64,000 bases of DNA from Bacteroidetes bacterium ADurb.Bin037 (GTDB lineage: Bacteria > Bacteroidota > Bacteroidia > Bacteroidales > UBA932). Position numbers and translations under genes: made by a program. Shown piece after piece: positions 46,930 through 55,641 of the stretch (position 1 is the first letter of the stretch; each line of letters begins with the position of its first letter). Under the pieces are notes generated by a model. The model did no database searches. It saw only the letters and a program-made list of their open reading frames with translations, and was not told the origin of the DNA. The stretch covers positions 62,001 to 126,000 of the forward strand of contig MWER01000005.1 in NCBI GenBank assembly GCA_002071175.1. The letters are read 5' to 3'.

Positions 46930-49635
46930 ATGACCTCAAAAGAAATAGAAGCCAATTTGATAAAACTGACGGAAAAGCAAATAAACGATGAGTTTATCTA
47001 CGATTTTCTGTTAGCATACGGTATTTCTAAATCTTCAGTTACACGACTAAAAAAAGGCGACTTCAATATGTCCCGAGTGGAAGGTGAAGTGCTTTATAAA
47101 GGTAAGATTTTATTTAAAAAAGCTGATACAGACAATATTTTATATGAAGTTGAGAGATTAGCTAATGACGAACGAATTTTAAAGCAAAACCCGCGTTTTG
47201 TGATGCTAACTGATAATGAAACTATTGCAGCACGAGACCTAAAACTTCGTTACAACAAAGAATTTTATTTTCATGAACTTCCGCAGAACTTTGAATTCTT
47301 TTTGCCACTGATTGGTGGCGAAATTTACAAACAAAGCAACAATAACGAAGCCGACAGAAACGCTGCTTACGAGCTTGCCAAACTTTACGATATTCTTATC
47401 GAAGATAATTCGGCACTGAAAGAGGGACACACACATTTGCTCAACGTTTTCTTGGCACGGCTGCTTTTCTGTTTCTTTGCCGAAGATACCGGAATTTTTG
47501 AAGAGGGTATTTTTACTAAAGCTCTAAGACTTCATACCGGCGATGATGGTGCCAACGTACATACGCTAATGAACGACTTGTTTAGGAAACTAAACAGCAA
47601 CGGCGGAGTGCATCCTGCTTATGTACAGCACTTTCCGTATGTGAATGGCGGATTGTTTCGGGAAGAGATTGACACACCGCGATTTTCGAGAAAATCAAGA
47701 AATATACTTTTAAATTGCAGTGAACTGAATTGGAGTGAAATAAATCCCGATATTTTTGGTTCGATGATACAGGCGGTGGCAGACCCCGAAGAGCGTAGCG
47801 GACTGGGAATGCACTATACATCGGTTGAAAATATTCTGAAAGTGATACGCCCGCTTTTTTTGGATGAACTTTATGAAGAGTTTGAAAAGAATCGTGATAA
47901 TGAAAAAGCATTGAGACGCCTTATCGGTCGTATGGGTAAGATAAAATTTTTCGATCCGGCTTGCGGTAGCGGAAATTTCCTGATTATAACGTATAAAGAA
48001 ATTCGTCTGCTTGAAATAAACATCATCCAACGCCTGATAGAACTTGAAGCCGAAAAAAGAGGCGAAAAAACGCTACATTTTACCAATATATCACTTTCAC
48101 AGTTTTACGGCATTGAGATAAAGGATTTTGCTCACGAAGTGGCAATGCTTTCGCTTTGGTTGGCAGAGCATCAAATGAATATAGTATTTGAAGAAGAGCT
48201 GATGGACCGAGGAAAGTCTGAACCGATACTTCCGCTTAAAGAAGCCGGACATATCACTTGTGCCAATGCTGCCACCATACGCTGGGAAGATGTTTGCCCA
48301 CGAAACGAAGGCGATGAAATTTATCTGATTGGAAATCCGCCTTATTCTGGTGCAAGAATGCAAGACGGAAAACAAAAATCAGAAATGGATAAAGTTTTCT
48401 CTCACTTAAAGAAATATAGAGATTTGGACTATATATCCATTTGGTTCTATAAAGGAGCAAAATATATTGAAGGATATAATGCCAAATTGGCTTTTGTTTC
48501 CACCAATTCTATCAGTCAAGGACAACAGGTGGCTCTTTTGTGGCCCAATGTTTTAGATAAAAACATAGAAATTCATTTTGCACACACTTCTTTTAAGTGG
48601 ACAAATAATGCCATAGGAAATGCGGGTGTCACAGTTATTATTATTGGACTTCGGAATATTGTAAACAATCAACCTAAATATCTTTTTACAGATAATATTC
48701 GTAAAGAAGTTAAAAACATAAATGCCTATTTATTAGATGCGCCAAATGTGTATGTTCCTGAAAGAATGACTTCTATTTCCGGCTTTATGAGAATGAATTT
48801 TGGCAATATGCCAAATGACGGAGGAGGATTAATTTTTGATGAAAACGAATATAATGAAGCCGTTGAGAAAAACAAGCTTGTTTCAAAGTTTTCAAGACCT
48901 TATATGGGTTCTTATGAATTTTTGAATGGCTATAAACGATATTGTTTGTGGATTGAAGATGAAGAACTCGAAGAAGCGATTAAAATTAAAGAGACTGCCG
49001 ATAAAATAGAAGTTTGTAGAAATCATCGATTAAAAAGCAAAGATAAAGGAACAAACAAATTAGCTGAACGCTCGCACCAATTTAGAGATAGAAATATTGC
49101 GAAGGAAAGTGCTATCATTATACCACGCGTATCATCAGAAAGAAGAGATTATATACCTATTGGTTTTCTTGCACCTGATACTATTATTGCAGATTCAGCA
49201 ATGGCTATCTACGATGCCCAACCTTGGCTTTTCGGTGTCCTTCATTCCAAAATGCATATGGTTTGGGTGGATGCTGTGGGAGGGAAACTAAAAACAGACT
49301 ATCGTTATTCAGCTAAGCTTTGCTACAATACTTTTCCGTTTCCCGAAATATCGGATAAGCAGAAATACAGCATTACTCAGTATGTCTTTTCTGTATTGGA
49401 TGAGCGTGCTAAGTTTCCACAGAAAACTATGGCTTGGCTCTATAATCCCGAAACAATGCCGAGTGGACTTCGGCAAGCTCATCATGACTTGGACGAAGCC
49501 ATAGAACGTTGCTATCGCCTTGCACCATTTAACAGCGATGCCGAAAGACTCGAATATCTGTTCCGCCTTTACGATGAAATGATACGTAAAGATACATTGT
49601 GGGCAAAGGAGAAGAGGAGGAGAAGAAAGAAGTAG
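46930..49635 (+). CDS. MmeI-like (type IIG family) DNA methyltransferase
   Basis: 901 residues. N-terminal domain (1-130), helical spacer with LLNVFLARLLFCFFAEDTGIF (170-190), an N6-adenine/gamma-class methylase core with DPACGSGN (342-349) and catalytic NPPY (469-472), then a target-recognition part and a C-terminal domain. GMHYTSVENILKVIRPLFL is a typical MmeI-family linker. In MmeI itself the N-terminus is a PD-(D/E)XK nuclease; here I cannot find a clear D-ExK set. It may therefore only methylate, leaving cleavage to neighbours. It opens the AT-rich six-gene block. Confidence 0.88.
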   Translation: MTSKEIEANLIKLTEKQINDEFIYDFLLAYGISKSSVTRLKKGDFNMSRVEGEVLYKGKILFKKADTDNILYEVERLANDERILKQNPRFVMLTDNETIAARDLKLRYNKEFYFHELPQNFEFFLPLIGGEIYKQSNNNEADRNAAYELAKLYDILIEDNSALKEGHTHLLNVFLARLLFCFFAEDTGIFEEGIFTKALRLHTGDDGANVHTLMNDLFRKLNSNGGVHPAYVQHFPYVNGGLFREEIDTPRFSRKSRNILLNCSELNWSEINPDIFGSMIQAVADPEERSGLGMHYTSVENILKVIRPLFLDELYEEFEKNRDNEKALRRLIGRMGKIKFFDPACGSGNFLIITYKEIRLLEINIIQRLIELEAEKRGEKTLHFTNISLSQFYGIEIKDFAHEVAMLSLWLAEHQMNIVFEEELMDRGKSEPILPLKEAGHITCANAATIRWEDVCPRNEGDEIYLIGNPPYSGARMQDGKQKSEMDKVFSHLKKYRDLDYISIWFYKGAKYIEGYNAKLAFVSTNSISQGQQVALLWPNVLDKNIEIHFAHTSFKWTNNAIGNAGVTVIIIGLRNIVNNQPKYLFTDNIRKEVKNINAYLLDAPNVYVPERMTSISGFMRMNFGNMPNDGGGLIFDENEYNEAVEKNKLVSKFSRPYMGSYEFLNGYKRYCLWIEDEELEEAIKIKETADKIEVCRNHRLKSKDKGTNKLAERSHQFRDRNIAKESAIIIPRVSSERRDYIPIGFLAPDTIIADSAMAIYDAQPWLFGVLHSKMHMVWVDAVGGKLKTDYRYSAKLCYNTFPFPEISDKQKYSITQYVFSVLDERAKFPQKTMAWLYNPETMPSGLRQAHHDLDEAIERCYRLAPFNSDAERLEYLFRLYDEMIRKDTLWAKEKRRRRKK

Positions 49636-49661
49636 CACATTATGCATAAAAACAAATCATT

Positions 49662-50906
49662 ATGTTAGGTAAAAACTTTGAAGAAAACGAACCAACTGAT
49701 TACGATTATTTCAAAAATAAACGTACAGACAAAGTGTATATGAGTAAACGAATATTAATAGAAGGCATTGAGTCAACTAAAGAGGGAGTTGTTGAAAAAG
49801 AACGTCCTGTCAGATATGTTTCAAAGGTTTTAGAAAATGAACAACAAGAATTTGTTAAAATTAAAGATGAGATAGTTCTTAGAGTTACTCCTAATGCTAG
49901 ACAAGAAATTGTTGCAAAAATTCTTGAAGACACACGAAATATCTTGATGCTTCAAATTCAAAGGTTTACAACTCAAACAGGAGCACCACATAGAACATAT
50001 TTTACTTTTGTTGGAAAAGAAATAGCAAAACTCTATTTTTTCATTAGGAATATTGCACTTTTACCAATTGAAGGAGAAGGCAAACAGCAATTTACAGATG
50101 ACTATCTAGAAAATATAATTCTTTCAAAACAAAATATTTTGAAGTTTATTAATGATCAGCCTGAACTAATCCCTGAACTTCTAGAAGAATTACAAAAGCA
50201 TGATATCAAAAGTGATGATATAAGAGGATTAGCTTACAGAAAAGAACAGTTAGAAATATTTAGGCAGATGCTTGAATCAGATGAATATTTTGAAAAAAGA
50301 AAACAAGAAAAGTTAATTACTAAGAATGAGGCGGTTTGGCAAAACTTTTTTGAAGAAAATTCGTGGATTCTGGGATATGGACTCAATTATGTCTTTAATT
50401 CTGAATTAGATGACAGTAAATTAGAGCAAGTTGTAAAAGGCTATGATTTTAATAATTCAGGCAAGAGAGTTGATTTGTTCATGAAAACAAGAGGAATTAT
50501 CAATTCTCTGTGTTTTGGAGAGATAAAAACGCATAAAACTTCATTATTAAAAGACACAACGCCTTACCGAAAAGGAAGTTGGATGGTCAGTAATGAACTT
50601 GCAGGTGGAGTGGCTCAAATTCAAAAAACAGTTCAAAAAGCTATAGAGTCAATTAAAACAAAGACTGAAATCAAAGATGAATTTGGAAGCTTAACAGGCG
50701 AACAACTTTATCTATATAGTCCAAAATCTTTTTTATTAATTGGTTCTTTACAGGAATTTATGGAAGAAAATGGGATAAATGAAGATAAGTTTTCATCATT
50801 TGAATTGTTTAGGAGAAATATAATAAATCCTGAAATTATTACTTTTGATGAATTGTATGAAAGAGCTAAGAATATAGTTAATAATCCACAAGTAGTTATT
50901 AGTTAA
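49662..50906 (+). CDS. Shedu-like DUF4263 nuclease
   Basis: 414 residues. The C-terminal domain (about 222-400) fits DUF4263/SduA: EAVWQNFFEENSWILGYGL, then RVDLFMKT with Asp271 and SLCFGEIKTH with Glu287 and Lys289, a PD-(D/E)XK arrangement, and a Gln in GGVAQIQKTVQKA. Shedu proteins are single-gene anti-phage nucleases with varied N-terminal sensors; here the N-terminal 210 residues are of unknown fold. It starts 27 nt after the methyltransferase and 11 nt before the next gene, so it is inside the operon rather than free-standing. Confidence 0.82.
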   Translation: MLGKNFEENEPTDYDYFKNKRTDKVYMSKRILIEGIESTKEGVVEKERPVRYVSKVLENEQQEFVKIKDEIVLRVTPNARQEIVAKILEDTRNILMLQIQRFTTQTGAPHRTYFTFVGKEIAKLYFFIRNIALLPIEGEGKQQFTDDYLENIILSKQNILKFINDQPELIPELLEELQKHDIKSDDIRGLAYRKEQLEIFRQMLESDEYFEKRKQEKLITKNEAVWQNFFEENSWILGYGLNYVFNSELDDSKLEQVVKGYDFNNSGKRVDLFMKTRGIINSLCFGEIKTHKTSLLKDTTPYRKGSWMVSNELAGGVAQIQKTVQKAIESIKTKTEIKDEFGSLTGEQLYLYSPKSFLLIGSLQEFMEENGINEDKFSSFELFRRNIINPEIITFDELYERAKNIVNNPQVVIS

Positions 50907-50916
50907 TTCAAAAAAC

Positions 50917-51456
50917 ATGGAACTTTTATTATCAATAGTAGTGGCATCGGCTACGTTAATATATACAGTTGTTACTATTTTTCAATTAGTTGAAAGTAGA
51001 AAAAACAGATTTTTAAAGGAATCGCCCAATATTGTTCCTTTCTTAAAAACAACAGAGGAGCATTCAGTTTTACAACTAATTATCAAAAACTTTGGAGAAG
51101 GAATTGCCAAAAATGTGAAAATTTCTTTTTCAAAAGACTTTAATCGTTTTGGAAAAGAGAAAAAGCTTTCAGATATAGGCATTGCTAAGTATGGTATGAA
51201 TTATTTTCCACCACAATATGAATTGAAGTTTGATATTCACTGGATGAATGATATTTGTAATTCTCATCAAGGAGATGATATTGAAATAATAATAACTTGC
51301 GAAAATATCCATAACCATAAGTTCGAAGAAATATTTTTATTGCCATTTAAGCAATTATTTGGACAAATCTATGTTACACCACCTGAAACTTATATGGGAC
51401 AAATTCCATATTATCTTAAAGAAATTAATTCAACTTTAAAGAAAAACAAGAATTAG
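50917..51456 (+). CDS. Membrane-anchored protein of unknown function
   Basis: 179 residues. One N-terminal hydrophobic segment (MELLLSIVVASATLIYTVVT) is followed by a soluble domain rich in beta strands, for example VLQLIIKNFGEGIAKNVKIS, which resembles an Ig-like/CARDB-type fold by pattern only. No catalytic motif. It lies 10 nt after the Shedu-like gene and 46 nt before the AlbA_2 gene. It could anchor a sensor at the membrane. I do not recognise the family. Confidence 0.7.
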   Translation: MELLLSIVVASATLIYTVVTIFQLVESRKNRFLKESPNIVPFLKTTEEHSVLQLIIKNFGEGIAKNVKISFSKDFNRFGKEKKLSDIGIAKYGMNYFPPQYELKFDIHWMNDICNSHQGDDIEIIITCENIHNHKFEEIFLLPFKQLFGQIYVTPPETYMGQIPYYLKEINSTLKKNKN

Positions 51457-51502
51457 TATATAAGCTTTAATCTGAAGAGAGAAATAATTAAAAACAAATA
51501 AT

Positions 51503-52960
51503 ATGAACAGGCCTGTTTCAACCATAAATACACTGATTACTGTTGATTATTTGAAAAATCAGAGAGAAAATCAGTATTTTGAGCGTAAAGGTCTTGGAGA
51601 AAAAGAGTTAAGTCCCGCTAAGGTTGCTAATGAACTTATCGGTATGCTTAATGCCGATGGTGGAGTTTTGGCATTTGGTGTTTCGAATGATGGTGCTATA
51701 CAAAATGTTGATGAATGTGGAGAAGGGCTTAATAAGTATCGCACCTTAGTTTTTGATTTTATTCAACCTGCAAGCGGAATTGAATTAGAGGAAGTTGTAG
51801 TAGATGGAAAAAGAATATTTTTGTATCATGTAGAGCAAGATGTAGAACGTGTTTTTAGTCGTAAAGACAATGAAAGAGTGTTTTTAAGGGTTTGGGATAC
51901 TAATAGAGAACTTGACCGTGACCATATAAAAAAGTTGGAATATGACAAAGGAATCCGAAAATTTGAAGAGGAGATTGTTAAAGATTTTGATGTTGAAGAT
52001 TTAGACTATGCACTATTAGATGAATATAAGAAGAAACTAAATTATCAAGGGTCTGTTAAAGAGTTACTCTCGGCAAGACACTTAACAAGAAAAGTCAATG
52101 GCATACAGTATGTTAAAAATGCCGCTATTCTTTTGTTTGCAAAAGACCCTGAAAAATACATTAATTCTGCATCTGTTCGTTATATTCGGTACAGTGGTAC
52201 GGAAGCTCTTACAGGAGTAAGCCATAATGTTATTAAAGATGAACGATTTGAAAATAATATCCCTCGCTTGATTGATACTCTTAAATTGTTTTTGCGAACT
52301 TCACTCAAAGACTATTATTTTTTAGATATTGAAACCGGTAAGTTTAAGAAAGTTCCTGAATATCCCGAAGAGGCTTGGTTAGAGGGAGTTGTAAATGCTC
52401 TGTGTCATCGTTCTTACAATCGTCAGGGCAATTCAATTTATATAAAGCATTTTGACGACCGCATTGAAATAAGTAATAGTGGACCGTTACCGGCACAAGT
52501 AACAGTTGAGAATATAAAAACAGAAAGATTTGCTCGTAATCCTCGCGTAGCTCGTGTTTTAGAAGACTTAGGATATGTAAGGCAATTGAATGAAGGAGTT
52601 TCTAGAATATATGAGTCTATGGAAAAATCAATGCTTTCAGAACCCGAATATAAGGAAGCAAATACAAATGTATATCTGACTTTACGAAATAAAATTAGTG
52701 GACATATTAAAACAATTCATCATTCAATTATAGAAACTATTGAAAATCAGTGGGAGATGTACAATGATTCTCAAAGGAAGATTTTGCATTGCTTGTTTTT
52801 TACTTATCAAGCAACATTAGCAGATTTTGTCAGATATGTAGGTGTAAATGAGAAAACACTTAGAATATATTTAAATAATTTTATTCGTGATGGATTAGTT
52901 GAAAAAATCAGCGAAAAACAAAGAGATATTAATGCATTATATGTTTTCAAAAAAATCTAG
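51503..52960 (+). CDS. Schlafen AlbA_2-domain protein with C-terminal winged helix
   Basis: 485 residues. An AlbA_2 (Schlafen-like) domain at about 15-130 has NQYFERKG and ELIGMLNADGGVLAFGV. A middle region with RIEISNSGPLP and LNEGVSRIYESM resembles the GHKL-like/ATP-binding C-terminal part common in this family. The last 65 residues (NDSQRKILHCLFFTYQATL and NEKTLRIYLNNFIRDGLV) form a winged helix-turn-helix. Such proteins are often annotated as transcriptional regulators or ATP-binding proteins. The 21-bp-spaced box cluster that follows directly is a natural candidate for its operator. Confidence 0.87.
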   Translation: MNRPVSTINTLITVDYLKNQRENQYFERKGLGEKELSPAKVANELIGMLNADGGVLAFGVSNDGAIQNVDECGEGLNKYRTLVFDFIQPASGIELEEVVVDGKRIFLYHVEQDVERVFSRKDNERVFLRVWDTNRELDRDHIKKLEYDKGIRKFEEEIVKDFDVEDLDYALLDEYKKKLNYQGSVKELLSARHLTRKVNGIQYVKNAAILLFAKDPEKYINSASVRYIRYSGTEALTGVSHNVIKDERFENNIPRLIDTLKLFLRTSLKDYYFLDIETGKFKKVPEYPEEAWLEGVVNALCHRSYNRQGNSIYIKHFDDRIEISNSGPLPAQVTVENIKTERFARNPRVARVLEDLGYVRQLNEGVSRIYESMEKSMLSEPEYKEANTNVYLTLRNKISGHIKTIHHSIIETIENQWEMYNDSQRKILHCLFFTYQATLADFVRYVGVNEKTLRIYLNNFIRDGLVEKISEKQRDINALYVFKKI

Positions 52961-53159
52961 GAGTATTTCGACACGATTAAGGAACATTATGCGATTCGCT
53001 TAACATGTAGATTGTCAGTGTTTTTTTAATTAAGGAACATTCCGGTGCCATTAAGGAACATTATAAAAGTTAGTTAATGTACTGATTATCAGTGTGAATT
53101 TTTAGTTAAGGAACATTTTGTTCAAATTAAGGAACATTTAAGGGCAGTTAAGTGACATA
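52956..53159. repeat. Cluster of TTAAGGAACATT boxes (iteron-like)
   Basis: Exact 12-mers TTAAGGAACATT start at 52977, 53030, 53051, 53106 and 53127. Weaker copies are at 52956 (8 of 12, in register) and 53148 (TTAAGTGACATA). Boxes within a pair are 21 bp apart, two helical turns. Pairs repeat every 74-76 bp, and the DNA between pairs also matches (ATTGTCAGTG at 53011-53020, ATTATCAGTG at 53085-53094). So there are three higher-order units. The region fills the gap before the helicase gene. Confidence 0.9.
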
Positions 53160-53223
53160 AAGGATAAATAAATTTACGGGCAATGTGGATTCTAACCACA
53201 ATGCTCAGCAACAAGCATATAAC

Positions 53224-55641
53224 ATGACATATTCAAAAGAACTTCAAGAAAAAATAGATGAATTGGGGCTTGTTAAAGAAAACATTCTTTACATGACCAT
53301 TGCCAATGAATTCCTTCACGCTATACGTGTTAGAGAAAAAAATGTAGAATATCGAGATTTGACCGATTTTTATTTGAAAAAGCTTTTCAAAAGAGATAAA
53401 TCAGGAAATTATACGGAGATGAAACCGATTAAGTACCTACTTCTACAAGGTGAATATTCTCCAACCAGTCCACATATGTTAGTGGAGTTGAGAGGTTGGG
53501 TTATAAAAGAAAAAAACTACCCAAGCGATTTAGTACGAGATAATTATGTGGTCTATGACGATTCTATAAATCTTTTGCTTGGGGAAGTTGCCTATGACAG
53601 CGTGAATTTTCCCATACTTATTCCTACCCAAAAACGAGAAAAAGTTGAAGTAAAACACCCGGAATATTTGAAACCAATTAATTTGGTGGAAGTGGAGTAT
53701 GCACAAACGGGACGCAGCAAGAAAACCAACGAGATGGGAATGCGTGAAATGCAACAAAAAGCATTTAAGGCACGCACAGCCAAATACTTGCTTATAAAAG
53801 CACCACCCGCATCGGGAAAATCTCGTGCGTTGATGTTTATTGCTTTGGATAAATTGGCATATCAAGGTATTAAAAAAGTTATTGTTGCCGTACCTGAGCG
53901 CTCAATTGGTAGTTCGTTCTGTTTCACTGAGCTTACAAAACATGGTTTTTTTGCTGACTGGGAAATCAACCCTCGATATAACCTTTGTACACCTGCAAGT
54001 GAAGAGAGCAAAGTAAGAGCCTTTATCAATTTTCTTGAAAGCGAAGAGCGAATTCTAATTTGCACACACGCTACCCTGCGATTTGCTTACGGAGGCATTC
54101 AACCAAAAGACTTAAATGATACATTAGTGGCTGTAGATGAGTTTCATCACGTTTCAGCCGATGGCGATAATCGACTCGGAGAAGTGGTGAAAAGTATCAT
54201 GGAAAACTCAAATGCCCACCTTGTTGCTATGACCGGGTCTTATTTTCGGGGAGATGGTGTTCCTGTGTTATTGCCCGAAGATGAAGCTAAATTTACAAAA
54301 GTAACGTACAACTATTACGAGCAATTGAATGGTTATGAGTATCTAAAATCATTAGGAATTGGCTATCACTTCTATCAGGGCAGATATTATAAAGAACAGC
54401 CAGACACAGGTGTTTCTGCATTAACCGAAATATTAGATGAGGAAAAGAAAACCATTATACATATTCCGAGTGTTAATTCTGCTGAGTCTTCGAAACAAAA
54501 ATTAGAAGAAGTAAGTCACATTATCGATTGTTTGGGAGAAATTGAGTATCAGGATGAAGAAACGAAAATAATGTATGTAAAAAGTCGGCGTAGCCGACGA
54601 ATACTTAAAGTTGCCGATTTAGTCAATGATAATCCACAATCGCGAGACAAGGTTGTAGCATATTTACGTGGAGTAAGTAAGGCGGAAGATATTGATATTA
54701 TTATTGCTTTAGGAATGGCTAAAGAAGGTTTTGATTGGCCATTTTGCGAGCATGCTCTTACTATAGGTTATCGAGGTTCTCTGACTGAAATTATTCAAAT
54801 AATAGGACGTGCAACTCGTGATAGTGAAAATAAAACACATGCACAATTCACCAACCTGATTGCTCAGCCTGATGCGGTAGATGATGATGTAAAGTTAGCT
54901 GTAAATAATATGTTGAAGGCAATTACCGCATCTTTGCTTATGGAGCAAGTGCTTGCACCAAACTTTAATTTTAAACCGATGAATTTGAAAGATAATGACG
55001 ATGAGCTAGATGAAGAAGATGATGATATGACTATCCATATAAATGGATTTAAACTGCCCACTTCGCAACGTGCTAAAGATATAATAGAAACAGATCTAAA
55101 TGACTTGAAAGCACGTATATTGCAAGATGACACAATGCTTCGTGCTATACCCGGTAATATTGAACCTGAGGTTATTAACACCGTACTTATTCCTAAAATT
55201 ATTTGCGAAGTATATCCGGACTTGAATGAGGAAGAGGTGGAAGCTGTTCGACAGCATGTTGTTGTTGATTCGGTAATTAAAAATGGATCTATCACGGAGC
55301 AGGGAGGTAAGAAATTTATTCGGATGGCAGGTAGTTTTGTAAATATTGATGACATTCATATTGATTTGATTGATACTATTAACCCATTCCAAAAAGCATT
55401 TGAGATTTTATCTAAGAGTGTAACAACTACTGTATTGAGGACAATACAAGATGTTATAAATCTAACTAAAATTGACATGACAGAAGCTGAAGCTGTTTTG
55501 CTTTGGCCCAAAATAAACGAATGGTTTAAAGAAACCGGAGAAGAACCAGATATTCACTCATTTGATGCTCGTGAAAGACGACTTGCAGAAGGATTGTTGT
55601 TTTTAAGAGAAGAAAAAAGAAAGAGAATGCAAAATGGCTAA
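53224..55641 (+). CDS. SF2 DEAD/DEAH-type helicase (restriction-like)
   Basis: 805 residues from the ATG at 53224; a GTG at 53185 is an in-frame alternative. Motif I APPASGKSRA (193-202), motif II VAVDEFHHV (Asp-Glu-Phe-His, 302-310), motif III AMTGSY (335-340), and motif VI QIIGRATRD are present, with a long N-terminal region before the motor. The C-terminal 250 residues are charged, with an acidic stretch (DNDDELDEEDDDMTI). It likely moves on DNA for the neighbouring nuclease. It overlaps the GIY-YIG gene by 8 nt. Confidence 0.9.
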   Translation: MTYSKELQEKIDELGLVKENILYMTIANEFLHAIRVREKNVEYRDLTDFYLKKLFKRDKSGNYTEMKPIKYLLLQGEYSPTSPHMLVELRGWVIKEKNYPSDLVRDNYVVYDDSINLLLGEVAYDSVNFPILIPTQKREKVEVKHPEYLKPINLVEVEYAQTGRSKKTNEMGMREMQQKAFKARTAKYLLIKAPPASGKSRALMFIALDKLAYQGIKKVIVAVPERSIGSSFCFTELTKHGFFADWEINPRYNLCTPASEESKVRAFINFLESEERILICTHATLRFAYGGIQPKDLNDTLVAVDEFHHVSADGDNRLGEVVKSIMENSNAHLVAMTGSYFRGDGVPVLLPEDEAKFTKVTYNYYEQLNGYEYLKSLGIGYHFYQGRYYKEQPDTGVSALTEILDEEKKTIIHIPSVNSAESSKQKLEEVSHIIDCLGEIEYQDEETKIMYVKSRRSRRILKVADLVNDNPQSRDKVVAYLRGVSKAEDIDIIIALGMAKEGFDWPFCEHALTIGYRGSLTEIIQIIGRATRDSENKTHAQFTNLIAQPDAVDDDVKLAVNNMLKAITASLLMEQVLAPNFNFKPMNLKDNDDELDEEDDDMTIHINGFKLPTSQRAKDIIETDLNDLKARILQDDTMLRAIPGNIEPEVINTVLIPKIICEVYPDLNEEEVEAVRQHVVVDSVIKNGSITEQGGKKFIRMAGSFVNIDDIHIDLIDTINPFQKAFEILSKSVTTTVLRTIQDVINLTKIDMTEAEAVLLWPKINEWFKETGEEPDIHSFDARERRLAEGLLFLREEKRKRMQNG

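Noticed and set aside
52956..53159. CRISPR array
   Set aside because: Repeats are only 12 bp, spacing alternates between 9 and about 41-43 bp, spacers are themselves similar, and no cas gene is near.
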